A stretch of 64,000 nt of DNA from Hydrogenophaga intermedia (lineage in GTDB: Bacteria > Pseudomonadota > Gammaproteobacteria > Burkholderiales > Burkholderiaceae_C), in NCBI RefSeq assembly GCF_023715105.1, contig NZ_JAMBNO010000004.1:1-64000 (forward strand), read 5' to 3'. Below are positions 42,497 to 52,233 of the stretch, one piece after another. Within the stretch, counting starts at the first letter, position 1. Each line of letters starts with the position of its first letter. Under the pieces are notes generated by a model that had not been told where the DNA came from, made no database searches, and saw only the letters and a list, made by a program, of their open reading frames with translations. Made by a program: the position numbers and the translations under genes.

Positions 42497-43678
42497 ATGA
42501 GCGCCGCCCCCATTCCCCGCCACGTGCTGCCCGTGCTGGTGTTCGCCCAGTTCGCAGGCACCTCGCTTTGGTTCGCGGTCAACGCCGTCATGCCCGACCT
42601 GCAGCGCGAACTGGGCTGGGCCACCAGCGCGGTGGGCACACTCACCTCGGCGCTGCAGTTCGGTTTCATCGCGGGCACGCTGGTGTTCGCGCTGCTCGCC
42701 ATCGCCGACCGTTTCTCCCCGCGAGGGGTGTTCCTGGTGTGCGCACTCGCGGGCGCAGCCTGCACCGTGGGTGCCTGGTGGACGGTGCGCGACTACCACG
42801 CGCTGCTGGCCTGGCGCTTTGCCACCGGCTTTTTTCTCGCGGGAATCTACCCGGTGGGCATGAAGATCGCCGCGCAGTGGTACAGCCGCGGGCTCGGCGG
42901 TGCACTGGGCCTGTTGATCGCGGCGCTGGTGGTGGGCTCGGCCAGCGCGCACGCGCTGCGCGCGTTGGGCGATGCCCTGCCCTGGCCCACGCTGATGCTG
43001 GGTGTGGCGCTGCTGGCGGCCTTGGGCGGGGTGCTGCTGTACGCCACGCTAGGTGATGCCCCCGGCGCAGTGGCGCGCGTGAGCACATTGCAGTGGCGCG
43101 CGCTCAGCACGGTTTGGACGGACACGCGCGTGCGCTCCTCGGTACTGGGCTATTTCGGCCACATGTGGGAGCTCTACACCATGTGGGTGATGGTGCCGCT
43201 GATCCTGGCCACGCGGCTCGCGGGCACCGAGTTGTCGTGGGCCGCGTTCTGGGTGCTGGGCGCCGGCGCCATTGGTTGTGCGGGCGGCGGCTGGGTGGCG
43301 CAGCGCTGGGGCAGCGCGCGCGTGGCGGGCACGCAGCTCGCACTCAGTGGCGCCTGCTGCCTGGCCACGCCGCTGGCCATCGGCGCGCCCGACGCGCTGT
43401 TCTACGCCTGGCTCGTGCTCTGGGGCATCACCGTCTCGGGTGACTCACCGCAGTTCAGCACACTCACCGCGCGCAACGCCCCGCCGCAGGCCGTGGGCAG
43501 CGTGCTCACGCTCACCAACAGCATCGGCTTCGGCATCAGCATCGTGAGCATCCTGCTGTTCGTGTGGCTGGCCGAGTCGGTGGCGTTGGGTGCGCTGCTG
43601 CCCTGGCTGGCCATCGGGCCGGCGCTGGGCCTATGGGCGTTGCGGCCCTTGCTGGCCGAAGAGCGCGCAAAGGCCTGA
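42497..43678 (+). CDS. Major facilitator superfamily transporter
   Basis: A 393-residue protein with about twelve hydrophobic segments (FAQFAGTSLWFAVNAVMPDL at TM1; SGDSPQFSTLTARNAPPQAV between late segments). It resembles the nitrate/cyanate-like or NarK-like branch loosely; substrate unknown. Follows tgt by 59 bp. ATG 42497 is chosen since upstream sequence overlaps tgt. Confidence 0.85.
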   Translation: MSAAPIPRHVLPVLVFAQFAGTSLWFAVNAVMPDLQRELGWATSAVGTLTSALQFGFIAGTLVFALLAIADRFSPRGVFLVCALAGAACTVGAWWTVRDYHALLAWRFATGFFLAGIYPVGMKIAAQWYSRGLGGALGLLIAALVVGSASAHALRALGDALPWPTLMLGVALLAALGGVLLYATLGDAPGAVARVSTLQWRALSTVWTDTRVRSSVLGYFGHMWELYTMWVMVPLILATRLAGTELSWAAFWVLGAGAIGCAGGGWVAQRWGSARVAGTQLALSGACCLATPLAIGAPDALFYAWLVLWGITVSGDSPQFSTLTARNAPPQAVGSVLTLTNSIGFGISIVSILLFVWLAESVALGALLPWLAIGPALGLWALRPLLAEERAKA

Positions 43679-43684
43679 CGCGGT

Positions 43685-44875
43685 TCAGGATTTCGCTTCC
43701 AGAAACTCCTGCGGATCGGGCAGCGTGGTGGTGGTCACCTGCATCTCGCCGGGCTTGAGCTGCTCGGTGAAGCCCTCGATCGATCCCATGCTTTGACGGT
43801 CGCGCCGCGCCACCGGCTCGGACATCAGGTAGGCCACCGACAACGCACCGAGCGCGCGCAGCGAATCCATGTGCGTGCGCTCCTGCGCGTGCGAGGCGTC
43901 GGCACCGAAGCCGATCAGCGCGGTGCGGATGTCGTTGCCGGCCTCCACCGCGGCGGCCGAGTCGCTGCGGTAGAACTTGAACACGTCGCGCCGGTGCGCA
44001 ATGCCATGCGTTTGCGCGAGCTTGATGAGCTTGTGCGAGAGGTGGTAGTCGAACGGGCCCGACAGATCCTGCAGGCAGATGGTGACGGCGCGCTCGTCGG
44101 TGCCCTGGCCGGGCGCGGCAATCGCGATGTCCAGGCTCACCATTTCGGCGATGTCGCCGTGCAGCGCGGCCGAGGCGCCCGAGCCCACCTCCTCGGTGAT
44201 GGTGAACAGCGGGTGCACGTCCACCGGCAGGCTGGCGCCGCTGTCCTTGAGCGCCTTGCAGGCGGTCAGCAACACGGCCACTGACGCCTTGTCGTCCAGG
44301 TAGCGCGCGTTGATGTAGCCGCCGGGCTGCACCTCGGGCTGCGGGTCGAAGGCGATCCAGTCGCCCACGTTCACGCCCGCGGCCTCGAGCTCTGCACGGC
44401 CACTGGCGGGCATGTCCAGCCGCACCTCGACGTGATCCCAGCTGTTGGGCTGGCTGTCGATGCCGTCGCCGAAGGCGTGGCCCGAGGTCTTGAGCGGCAG
44501 GCAGGTGCCGCGGATCTGCTGCGTGTCGGTGTAGAGCGTGAGCCGACCGCCCTCGGCAAAACGCGAGGACCAACTGCCGATGGGCACGATGCCCACACGG
44601 CCGTTGTCCTTGAGTTCGCGCACCATGGCGCCCAGCGTGTCCAAGTGGGCCACGATGGCGCGCGCCGGGTGGCGCTCGCGGCCCTTGAGGGTGGCGCGAA
44701 TGGCGCCGCGGCGGGTGATGACGTAGGGAACGCCCAGCGCATCGAGCCGCGCAGCCACGTAACGCACGATGGCGTCCGTCAGACCCACCGGGCTCGGGAT
44801 CGCGAGCAGTTGCAGCAGGGTCTCTTCGAGGTAGGCCTCGTCCAGCGGCGGCAGGGTGAAGTTCTTTTCGCTCAT
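43685..44875 (-). CDS. M42-family peptidase of the NAGGN osmoprotectant system
   Basis: A 396-residue metallopeptidase-like protein. Metal-site segments include AHLDTLGAMV, YLDDKASVAVL, ITEEVGSG and an ERTHMDSL C-terminal motif. A member of this subgroup accompanies N-acetylglutaminylglutamine amide genes in many proteobacteria; its role there (turnover or salvage of the dipeptide) is not established to my knowledge. ATG overlaps the synthetase stop by ATGA. Confidence 0.9.
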   Translation of the reverse strand: MSEKNFTLPPLDEAYLEETLLQLLAIPSPVGLTDAIVRYVAARLDALGVPYVITRRGAIRATLKGRERHPARAIVAHLDTLGAMVRELKDNGRVGIVPIGSWSSRFAEGGRLTLYTDTQQIRGTCLPLKTSGHAFGDGIDSQPNSWDHVEVRLDMPASGRAELEAAGVNVGDWIAFDPQPEVQPGGYINARYLDDKASVAVLLTACKALKDSGASLPVDVHPLFTITEEVGSGASAALHGDIAEMVSLDIAIAAPGQGTDERAVTICLQDLSGPFDYHLSHKLIKLAQTHGIAHRRDVFKFYRSDSAAAVEAGNDIRTALIGFGADASHAQERTHMDSLRALGALSVAYLMSEPVARRDRQSMGSIEGFTEQLKPGEMQVTTTTLPDPQEFLEAKS

Positions 44876-46599
44876 GGCGCGGTCTCCGGTTGGGCGGTGG
44901 CGGGGAACAGCAGGTCCACGAAGCGCTGCGCGGTGGGCTGCGGTTCGTGGTTGGCCAGGCCCGGTCGCTCGTTGGCCTCGATGATCACGTGGTCGGGCCC
45001 GTCGACGGTGGGCACCAGGAAGTCCAGGCCCGTGACCGGGATGTCCAGCACGCGGCTGGCGTGTTCGGCGGCGGTCTTGAGCGCCGGGTGAAGCCGATCG
45101 GTGACGTCGTGGATGGTGCCGCCGGTGTGCAGGTTGGCGGTGCGCCGCACGGGTAGAGCGGTGCCGAAGGGCAGCACATCGCCCAGTGCGTAGCCTTGCG
45201 CTGCCAGGCAACGCCGCGTCTCGCCATCGACGGGAATGCGCGACTCGCCACCGGTGGCCGCGGCGCGGCGGCGGCTCTGCTTCTCGATCAGCTCGGCGAT
45301 GGTGGCGTGGCCGTCGCCCACCACGGTGGCGGGCTGGCGCACCGCAGCGGCCACCACCTCGTGGTTGATGACCACGATGCGCAGGTCCTGCCCTTCGCAG
45401 AACTGCTCCAGCAAAACGCCGCCACCGAAATGGCTGGCGTGCTCGATCGCGGTCTCGACCTCGTCGATCGACGTGAGGTTGACCGCGATGCCGCGGCCCT
45501 GCTCGCTGTCCACCGGCTTGACCACGATCGCACCGTGCTGGCGCAGAAAGGCCTCGCTGTGTTCGCGGTCACCCGCCATGGTCTGCGCCGGCACGGCCAG
45601 CCCGGCGCGTTCCAGCAGGCGCGATGTCACGCGCTTGTCAGCACAGCGACTCATGGCCACCGCACTCGTGAGTTCGCTCAGCGACTCGCGGCAGGTGACG
45701 CTGCGCCCGCCGTGCGTGAGGCGGAAGTAGCCTTGCTCGGCGTCGATCACCTCGACCCGGATGCCGCGCCGCTGCGCCTCGTCCACGATGATGCGGGCGT
45801 AGGGGTTGAGGCCGTCGCGGTCGGTGCCCTCGCTGAACAGTGCCTCGTTGATGGCGTTGCGCCGCTTCACCGCAAAGACCGGGATGTTCTGGAAACCCAG
45901 CTTCTGGTAGAGCGCGATGGCCTGCGCGTTGTCGTGCAGCACCGAGAGGTCCATGAAGGCACGCCCGCGCGCCAGGAACAACTCGGCCAGGTAGCGCGTG
46001 AGCGCCTCGCCGATGCCTGGGTGGCTGGCCTGCGGCGCCACCGCCAGCGCCCACAGGCTGGCGCCGGGGTTGGCGTCGCCGAAGGCGTCGGCGTGGTCCA
46101 ACCCCATGGCCACGCCCAGCACCTCGCCGCTCAGCCGGTCCTCGGCGAGCACGTAAACCGTGGTGCGATCGGCGCGCTCGCCCCACACGCGCGCCGGATC
46201 CACCGGCACCATGCGGCGCGCGCGGTAGATCGCGTTGATGGCGGCCACGTCGGCGCGCGAGCGCAGACGGCGGATGGTGAAGCCCTGGCGCCGCGCGCGC
46301 TGCGGCGTGTAGGTATTGAGCGGCAGACGGAAGGTCTCCGACGGATCGACGAACAGCTGCTGCGGCGCGTGCGACACCACCACATGCGGCTTGTCCAGGT
46401 AGAAGGCGATATCGCGTTCGCCGGGGGCCTCCTGCAGCAGCGCCTGGGCGATGGCGGCCGGGTCAGTGAAGGTGTGGCCACCGATCAGGCGGCCCCAGCC
46501 GCAGTGCACCACGGCATCGCGGCGATCGGTGGTCTGGTGCGGGAGGGCGGAGCGCTCCAGGCGCAGGGCGCGCTGGGCGTGCTGGCGGGCGGTGCTCAT
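44872..46599 (-). CDS. ngg: N-acetylglutaminylglutamine synthetase (GNAT + ATP-grasp)
   Basis: A 575-residue fusion. The N-terminal half is an acetyltransferase (residues about 90-240; VAPQASHPGIGEALTRYLAE acetyl-CoA loop), the C-terminal half an ATP-grasp ligase (about 300-570; VKPVDSEQGRGIAVNLTS; GLDFLVPTVDGPDHVIIEAN). This layout is that of the enzyme that acetylates and joins two glutamines. Followed by the M42 gene and preceded by the amidotransferase. Confidence 0.92.
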   Translation of the reverse strand: MSTARQHAQRALRLERSALPHQTTDRRDAVVHCGWGRLIGGHTFTDPAAIAQALLQEAPGERDIAFYLDKPHVVVSHAPQQLFVDPSETFRLPLNTYTPQRARRQGFTIRRLRSRADVAAINAIYRARRMVPVDPARVWGERADRTTVYVLAEDRLSGEVLGVAMGLDHADAFGDANPGASLWALAVAPQASHPGIGEALTRYLAELFLARGRAFMDLSVLHDNAQAIALYQKLGFQNIPVFAVKRRNAINEALFSEGTDRDGLNPYARIIVDEAQRRGIRVEVIDAEQGYFRLTHGGRSVTCRESLSELTSAVAMSRCADKRVTSRLLERAGLAVPAQTMAGDREHSEAFLRQHGAIVVKPVDSEQGRGIAVNLTSIDEVETAIEHASHFGGGVLLEQFCEGQDLRIVVINHEVVAAAVRQPATVVGDGHATIAELIEKQSRRRAAATGGESRIPVDGETRRCLAAQGYALGDVLPFGTALPVRRTANLHTGGTIHDVTDRLHPALKTAAEHASRVLDIPVTGLDFLVPTVDGPDHVIIEANERPGLANHEPQPTAQRFVDLLFPATAQPETAP

Positions 46600-46618
46600 G
46601 GCGTGTGTCTCCTCGGTT

Positions 46619-48391
46619 TCAACGCAGGTGGGTCTGCAGCCACAGCTCCAGCAGGCCGAGCTGCCAGAGCTTGGAGCCGCGCAGCGGCGTGATGTGATCG
46701 CTGGGCGCGGCCAGCAGCTGCTGCACATAGTCCGCGCGGAACAACCCGCGCTCGCGCGCCGCTCGGCTGTGCAACGCGTCCTTCACCGTCTCCAGCACCC
46801 GGCCCTTGAGGTGCTTGAGCGCGGGCACAGGGAAGTAGCCCTTGGGCCGGTCGATCACCTCGTGCGGAATCACCGCGCGCGCCGCTTCCTTCAGGATGCC
46901 CTTGCCGCCGTGCGCGAGCTTGTGCCGCGACGGGATGCGCGCCGCAAGCTCCACGAGCTCGTGGTCGAGGAAGGGCACGCGCGCCTCCAGGCCGAAGGCC
47001 ATGGTCATGTTGTCCACTCGCTTGACCGGGTCGTCCACCAGCATCACGGTGGTGTCCAGTCGCAGCGCCTGGTCCACCGGGTCGCCGGCTCCGGGCGCGG
47101 TGAGACGTTCGGCGATGAAGGCGCGGGTCGCGTCCGCGCCGAGGTGCGCGTCCTGCAGCACGGCGCGCATCTCGGCGTGGTCGCGGTCGCAGAAGGCAGC
47201 GGCGTAGTCGTCCACCGGCCGCGCGCTGCCCGACAGCTTCGGGTACCAGTGATAGCCGCCGAACACCTCGTCGGCGCCCTGGCCGCTTTGCACCACCTTG
47301 CTGTGGCGAGACACCGCCTCGCTGAGCAGGTAGAAGCCAATGCAGTCGTGGCTCACCATGGGTTCGCTCATGGCGGCGATGGCCTCGGGCAGGCGGTCGA
47401 GCAGTTGCGCCTCGGGCACGAAGATGCGCTCGTGCACCGTGCCGAAGCGCTGCGCCACGATGTCGGCGTAGGCGAACTCGTTGCCGACCTCGCCACCCAC
47501 GTCCTCGAAGCCCACGTTGTAGGTGCGCAGGCCGGGCACACCCTGCTCGGCCATCAGACCGACGATCAGGCTCGAATCGACACCTCCGGAGAGCAGCGCA
47601 CCCACCGGCACGTCGGCCACCAGGCGGCGCTTGACCGCCGCACGCAGGCCGTCGAGCAGGATGGCCTTCCAGTCGTCGAACGAGCGCGATTCCTCCTCGG
47701 CACTGCGCTCGAAGTTCAGCGACCAATAGCGCTCTTCGCGCTGCGTGCCGTCGGCTTCGATGTGCAACAGACTGCCCGGCGCGAGCTTGCGCACGCCGCG
47801 CAGCAGCGTGCGCGGCGGCGGCACGATGGCGTGCAGCGAGAGGTAATGGTGCAGCGCGTCGGTGTCGATGCCCGTGTCCACACCGCCTGCCGCCAGCAAG
47901 GCCGGCAGGGTGGAGGCAAAGCGCAGCCCGCCGGGCACCGGCGCCAGGTACATCGGCTTGATGCCGAGCCGGTCGCGCCCGAGCAGCACGCGCCCGCTGT
48001 CGCGTTCCCAGATCGCGAAGGCGAACATGCCGTTGAGGCGTTCGACGAAGCGCGGGCCCCAGGCGTGGTAGGCCTTGAGCAGCACCTCGGTATCACCGCT
48101 TGAATGAAAGCGGTAGCCCTTGGCCTGCAGTTCCTGGCGCAGCGCGTTGTGGTTGTAGACGGCACCGTTGAAGACGATGCCCACGCCCAGGCCGGGGTCG
48201 AACATCGGCTGCTGGGCCGCGTCGCTGAGGTCCATGATCTTCAGCCGCCGGTGGCCGAAGCCGAAGCGGTCGAAAACCATGAGGCCCTGGCCGTCCGGGC
48301 CACGCGCGCGCTGGGATTGGTTCATGCGCGCAATGGCGCCGGGGTCGATGGCTTCTCTGTCGAAACGGATCTCGCCTGCAAGTCCACACAT
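46619..48391 (-). CDS. asnO: N-acetylglutaminylglutamine amidotransferase (asparagine-synthetase-like)
   Basis: A 590-residue enzyme with an N-terminal glutaminase domain (Cys2 in MCGLAGEIRFD as nucleophile) and a synthetase domain with the pyrophosphate loop LLSGGVDSSL. In Pseudomonas and Sinorhizobium the homologue amidates the acetylated dipeptide to the osmolyte NAGGN. First gene of the three-gene operon, 19 bp before ngg. Confidence 0.93.
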   Translation of the reverse strand: MCGLAGEIRFDREAIDPGAIARMNQSQRARGPDGQGLMVFDRFGFGHRRLKIMDLSDAAQQPMFDPGLGVGIVFNGAVYNHNALRQELQAKGYRFHSSGDTEVLLKAYHAWGPRFVERLNGMFAFAIWERDSGRVLLGRDRLGIKPMYLAPVPGGLRFASTLPALLAAGGVDTGIDTDALHHYLSLHAIVPPPRTLLRGVRKLAPGSLLHIEADGTQREERYWSLNFERSAEEESRSFDDWKAILLDGLRAAVKRRLVADVPVGALLSGGVDSSLIVGLMAEQGVPGLRTYNVGFEDVGGEVGNEFAYADIVAQRFGTVHERIFVPEAQLLDRLPEAIAAMSEPMVSHDCIGFYLLSEAVSRHSKVVQSGQGADEVFGGYHWYPKLSGSARPVDDYAAAFCDRDHAEMRAVLQDAHLGADATRAFIAERLTAPGAGDPVDQALRLDTTVMLVDDPVKRVDNMTMAFGLEARVPFLDHELVELAARIPSRHKLAHGGKGILKEAARAVIPHEVIDRPKGYFPVPALKHLKGRVLETVKDALHSRAARERGLFRADYVQQLLAAPSDHITPLRGSKLWQLGLLELWLQTHLR

Positions 48392-48665
48392 GGCGGTTCT
48401 GCCCTCCTGTTCGGATGGCCGATCGCCGTCGGGTCAGTGCTTCGGGAATACGGGCCGGGCCGGGCAGCGCCGGACAGGGCCAGGAAACAGCGGGGGGATG
48501 GCGACGATCGGCCGGTGCACGTCCGAGGCGGGCGGCCTGCCGGGGGCGGGCCGGGCGGGAAGCGAATCGCCGGTGATCGACGATGCGACCGGTGGCGCCC
48601 GGCAGAACCGGGGCTCCCCCCACACCGTGGCACGGGGTGCACGCGGGGTTGATGATGGGGTGGAG
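48392..48665 (-). other. Long GC-rich leader of the NAGGN operon, no gene seen
   Basis: Between the promoter and asnO lie about 270 bases with no supported open frame on either strand. A long 5' leader could hold post-transcriptional control; I see no specific riboswitch signature. Confidence 0.4.
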
Positions 48666-48671
48666 CCCGGC

Positions 48672-48706
48672 ATTATATATGAATTCGAATGATGATCAAT
48701 TTCGAA
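48672..48706 (-). promoter_or_regulatory. AT-rich promoter of the NAGGN operon with flanking TTCGAA sites
   Basis: On the minus strand TTGATC (48699-48694) and TATAAT (48677-48672) are 16 bases apart in a sharply AT-rich 60-bp island. The palindrome TTCGAA occurs at 48684-48689 and 48701-48706, one inside the spacer and one just upstream of the -35, a good layout for an operator. The leader to the first gene is about 270 bases. Confidence 0.65.
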
Positions 48707-48733
48707 TTATGGTTTTTCATATGATGAATCCGG

Positions 48734-48895
48734 TCACCGCCGCATCACACCAGCGATGAAGCTGACCAGCGCCATCACCAGAAACACCAGGAAAAGGATC
48801 TTGGCGATGCCGGCAGCCCCGGCGGCGAGGCCGCCGAAGCCCAGCAGGGCGGCGATGAGGGCGATGACAAAGAAGACGACGGCGTAGTGCAGCAT
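48734..48895 (-). CDS. DUF1328 small membrane protein
   Basis: A 53-residue protein with two hydrophobic segments ([40 protein letters not shown]), matching the DUF1328/YtjA family. CAGGAG seven bases upstream fixes the start. Function unknown; homologues are often stress-induced. Lies between the NAGGN promoter and the phospholipase-like gene. Confidence 0.85.
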   Translation of the reverse strand: MLHYAVVFFVIALIAALLGFGGLAAGAAGIAKILFLVFLVMALVSFIAGVMRR

Positions 48896-49070
48896 GGCTG
48901 GCTCCTGAAAGGCGGCGTGTTCGCCGCGGTGAAGCCACTGTAGGCAGCGGGCACCGCGCTGGCTGTCGGCGCAATGCGCCCTGCCGGGTAGGACACGGCC
49001 GACAGCGACGCCCATCGCCCGCCGACATCCGGTGGGGCCTGCGCGCGCCACACTGGCAACGAAGCCACCA

Positions 49071-50543
49071 ATGCCGCCCGCCATGTGCCCCGACGAAGAA
49101 CGCCAGGCAACGCCGACCGGACACCCACCTGCGCCAGCCCGAGAAGGCCGCGCCAGCGCGGGGGCCTGGTTGCCGTGCCTGTTGTCGGCGCTGCTGCTGG
49201 GGGCCTGCACCAGCCTGCCGCCTCGCCAACCCGAAGCGACCGCTGCACCGGGGCGGGTTCAGGTGCGGGGCGCGCAGGGCTCGCTCACGCCCGAGGCACG
49301 GCGCGAGACGCTGCGCGGTGTGGCGGCCGAGGGCGCGCGTGAACGCTTCGTGCACCAACTGCGCACGCTCACGCGCAGCGGCGACGCCGACCTCTACCGC
49401 GGCAACCGCACGCGGCTGCTGGTGGATGGACCGGCCACCTTCGGCGCCATGAAGGCGGCCATTGCCAGCGCACGCGAGCGCGTGCTGCTGCAGAGCTACA
49501 TCTTCGAAGACAGCGGCGTCGCGGCCGAGGTCGCCGAACTGCTGTTGCAGCGCGCAGCCGAGGGCGTGGCGGTCGCTGTGATCTACGACGCGGTGGGATC
49601 CATCACCACGCCGATCGAGTTCTTTCAGCACCTCACCGACGGCGGCGTGCGGGTGTGCGAGTTCAACCCCGTCAACCCTGTACGCCGCCCGGGGCATTGG
49701 GGCATCACGCACCGCGACCACCGCAAGCTCATGGTGGTGGACCAGTCGGTGGCCTTCACCGGCGGCATCAACATCAGCCGGGTCTACGGCTCAGGCTCCG
49801 GCTCATGGCGCCGCCGGGCACCCGCCAGCGAACCCGGCGCCGCGCTGGACGACGGGTGGCGCGACACGCAGATCGAGTTGCGCGGCCCGGTGGTGCCGGC
49901 CATCGCGCGCGTGTTCGAGGACACCTGGCGTGAGCAGGGCTGCCCGGGGGAGCCGCCAACCTCAACCCGGCCCGCAGCCGCGCCCGAGCCCGGGGACCGC
50001 GTGGTCAAGGTGCTGGCGAGCGATCCGCGCGACGAGGGCAACCGCATCTACAGCGCGCTGCTCGCCGCCATCGACGCGTCGCAGTCGCAGGTGCGCCTGA
50101 CAATGGCCTACTTCGCACCCGGGGCCGACTTCGTGCAGGCGCTTTGCGACGCGGCGCAGCGGGGTGTGGCGGTGGAGTTGGTGCTGCCCGGACGCAGCGA
50201 CTCCACGCTGGCTCTGCACGCGGGGCGTTCGTACTACACGCAGCTGTTGCAAGCGGGCGTGCAGATCCACGAGATGGACCAGGCCGTGATGCACGCCAAG
50301 ACGGCCGTCATCGACGGCGTGTTCTCCACCGTGGGGTCGAGCAACCTCGACTGGCTGAGCTTCGTGGCCAACAATGAGCTCAACGTGATCGTGCTGGGCG
50401 AAGCCTTTGGCAGCGAGATGAACGCGCTGTTCGAGCGCGATCGCGCGGCCTCACGCCCGATCACGCTGGACGCCTGGGAACGCCGCGGGCCGGGCTCGCG
50501 GCTGATGGAGGGCGTGGGCCGTTTGCTGGAGCGCTGGCTGTGA
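49071..50543 (+). CDS. Phospholipase D/cardiolipin synthase-like lipoprotein
   Basis: A 490-residue protein with two HxK(x4)D catalytic motifs, [11 protein letters not shown] and HAKTAVIDG, the pair required for phosphatidyl transfer. A lipobox LLLGAC (Cys46) after an extended basic N-region predicts lipid anchoring, unlike inner-membrane ClsA. Cardiolipin synthase-like is the most likely class; a phospholipase is possible. The start is uncertain (ATG 49071 or 49083), as no strong ribosome site is seen. Confidence 0.85.
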   Translation: MPPAMCPDEERQATPTGHPPAPAREGRASAGAWLPCLLSALLLGACTSLPPRQPEATAAPGRVQVRGAQGSLTPEARRETLRGVAAEGARERFVHQLRTLTRSGDADLYRGNRTRLLVDGPATFGAMKAAIASARERVLLQSYIFEDSGVAAEVAELLLQRAAEGVAVAVIYDAVGSITTPIEFFQHLTDGGVRVCEFNPVNPVRRPGHWGITHRDHRKLMVVDQSVAFTGGINISRVYGSGSGSWRRRAPASEPGAALDDGWRDTQIELRGPVVPAIARVFEDTWREQGCPGEPPTSTRPAAAPEPGDRVVKVLASDPRDEGNRIYSALLAAIDASQSQVRLTMAYFAPGADFVQALCDAAQRGVAVELVLPGRSDSTLALHAGRSYYTQLLQAGVQIHEMDQAVMHAKTAVIDGVFSTVGSSNLDWLSFVANNELNVIVLGEAFGSEMNALFERDRAASRPITLDAWERRGPGSRLMEGVGRLLERWL

Positions 50544-50558
50544 GCGCCGCGCAGCGCC

Positions 50559-51200
50559 TCACTGGATCAGGCCGTTCTTCAGGGCGTAGTAGGTGAGGTC
50601 GCTGTTGCTGGCGAGCTTGAGCTTCTCGAGCACGCGGGATCGGTAGGTGCTCACGGTCTTCACGCTCAGGAACATGCCCTCGGCAATGGCCCCCACCGTC
50701 TCGCCCTTGGCCAGGCGCAGGAAGACCTGCAGTTCGCGTTCGGACAAGGCTTCGTGCGCTGGCTTGTCGGCGTCGCCCAATGCGTTGTCGGCCAGCAGCT
50801 CGGCCACCGCGGGGCTGATGTAGCGGCGTCCGCGCGCCACCACGCGGATCGCTTCGACGATCTCCTCGGGCGCGCATTCCTTGTTGAGGTAGCCACTGGC
50901 GCCATGGCGCATGAGCTGCGTGGCGTATTGCGCCTCGGGGAAACCACTCAGGATGAGCACCGCCAGGTCCGGAAAGCGCGCCTTGATCGCCTGCAGCGCA
51001 TCGATCCCACCGTGTTCGGGCATCGACAAGTCCATCAGCAGCACGTCCACCTCGCCACTGCGCGCGAGTTCCAGCGCCTCGCGGCCGTTGTTCGCTTCGC
51101 CGGTAACGCGCAGGTCCACGTGCTCGCCAAGGAACTGGCGCAGACCGGTGCGCACGATGGCGTGGTCGTCGACGATGCCTACCTTGATCATTCGGTTCAT
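50559..51200 (-). CDS. NarL/FixJ-type response regulator
   Basis: A 213-residue regulator: receiver domain with phospho-acceptor Asp57 (LLMDLSMPEHGG) and Lys in GYLNKEC, then a LuxR-type helix-turn-helix (residues about 148-210; LSERELQVFLRLAKGETVGA). Convergent with the phospholipase-like gene. The nearest kinase is at 52704-54113, of the HisKA_3 class that typically partners NarL regulators, so the two may form a system. Confidence 0.93.
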   Translation of the reverse strand: MNRMIKVGIVDDHAIVRTGLRQFLGEHVDLRVTGEANNGREALELARSGEVDVLLMDLSMPEHGGIDALQAIKARFPDLAVLILSGFPEAQYATQLMRHGASGYLNKECAPEEIVEAIRVVARGRRYISPAVAELLADNALGDADKPAHEALSERELQVFLRLAKGETVGAIAEGMFLSVKTVSTYRSRVLEKLKLASNSDLTYYALKNGLIQ

Positions 51201-51377
51201 CCAGGGGTTGCGCGGCGCGCCAATTTAGCAGGCCGCTCGCGCGCCTCACATAGGCCTTGTCCTACACGCTCGCGGCGACACCGCCGACAGCCAGCGCGGC
51301 CGCGCCTTCCTACAGTCATTCCACGGCCCGACGCCCTGCAACGGGCCGACGTTCAACCCCAAGGAAGGAGCCTCTCC

Positions 51378-51818
51378 ATGAACCGCCAACTCCGCATCAC
51401 CGCCCTCGCCGCCGCCCTCGCTGCCTCCACCCTCGTGGTGGCCTGCGGCGAACAGGAAGACGCCACCGTCGGCCAGCGTCTGGACAGCACCGTGACCGAG
51501 GTGCAGAACGCCGGCACGCAAATGGGCCAGGACGCCCGCCAAGCCGCGCAGGACGTGCAGGCCGCGGGCAGCAACGCCGCCGACGCCATGGCGCGCGGCG
51601 CGGCCGACGCCACCATCACCGCCAAGGTCAACGCCGCCCTGGTGGCCGACGACCAGTTGAAGGCGCTCGCGATCGACGTCGACACCACCAACGGCCGCGT
51701 CCAACTCAGCGGCACCGCCCCGAGCGCCGAAGCCCGCGAGCGCGCCACCACGCTGGCCCGCGCCGTGGAAGGCGTCATCGAGGTCGACAACCGCCTGACC
51801 GTCCAGGGCCAGGGCTGA
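51378..51818 (+). CDS. BON-domain lipoprotein 1
   Basis: A 146-residue envelope protein with a lipobox ending LVVAC (Cys23), a helical Ala/Gln-rich middle (residues about 38-70) and a C-terminal BON domain (ADATITAKVNAALVADDQLK). Strong ribosome site AAGGAAGGAG (51361-51370). OsmY-like proteins of this type are often osmotically or stress induced. Confidence 0.9.
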   Translation: MNRQLRITALAAALAASTLVVACGEQEDATVGQRLDSTVTEVQNAGTQMGQDARQAAQDVQAAGSNAADAMARGAADATITAKVNAALVADDQLKALAIDVDTTNGRVQLSGTAPSAEARERATTLARAVEGVIEVDNRLTVQGQG

Positions 51819-51829
51819 AGGAGCACACC

Positions 51830-52150
51830 ATGAGCACGCTCAAGCTCCCGCACGCGCTGCTCGCCGTGGCCGCCGCGCTGATGGTGGTGCAGACCACCGG
51901 CTGCGCAGTCGCCCGTGACCAGCAGACCGTCGGCTCCTACATCGACGACGCGACCATCACCACGCGCGTGAAGACCCGCTTTGCCGAGGACAAGACGGTC
52001 AGCGCCATGGCCATCAACGTCGAGACGCTCAAGGGCACGGTGCAACTCTCGGGCTTTGCCAAGTCGGCCGACGAAAAGAACACGGCCGAGCGCCTGGCGG
52101 CCAACGTGCCTGGCGTGGTGGCGGTGCGCAACGACATCGTCATCCGCTGA
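51830..52150 (+). CDS. BON-domain lipoprotein 2
   Basis: A 106-residue protein with lipobox VVQTTGC (Cys25) and one BON domain (IDDATITTRVKTRFAEDKTV). AAGGAG overlaps the stop of the previous BON gene, so the two are coupled. The BON domains are similar to each other and suggest an old duplication. Confidence 0.92.
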   Translation: MSTLKLPHALLAVAAALMVVQTTGCAVARDQQTVGSYIDDATITTRVKTRFAEDKTVSAMAINVETLKGTVQLSGFAKSADEKNTAERLAANVPGVVAVRNDIVIR

Positions 52151-52233
52151 CGCCACCTGCGAAGGCGTTGTAGGACCCGTCCTACAACGCCTTCGGCAAA
52201 GCGGCATTGGCCGACGCGCACGAACGCGGCATC

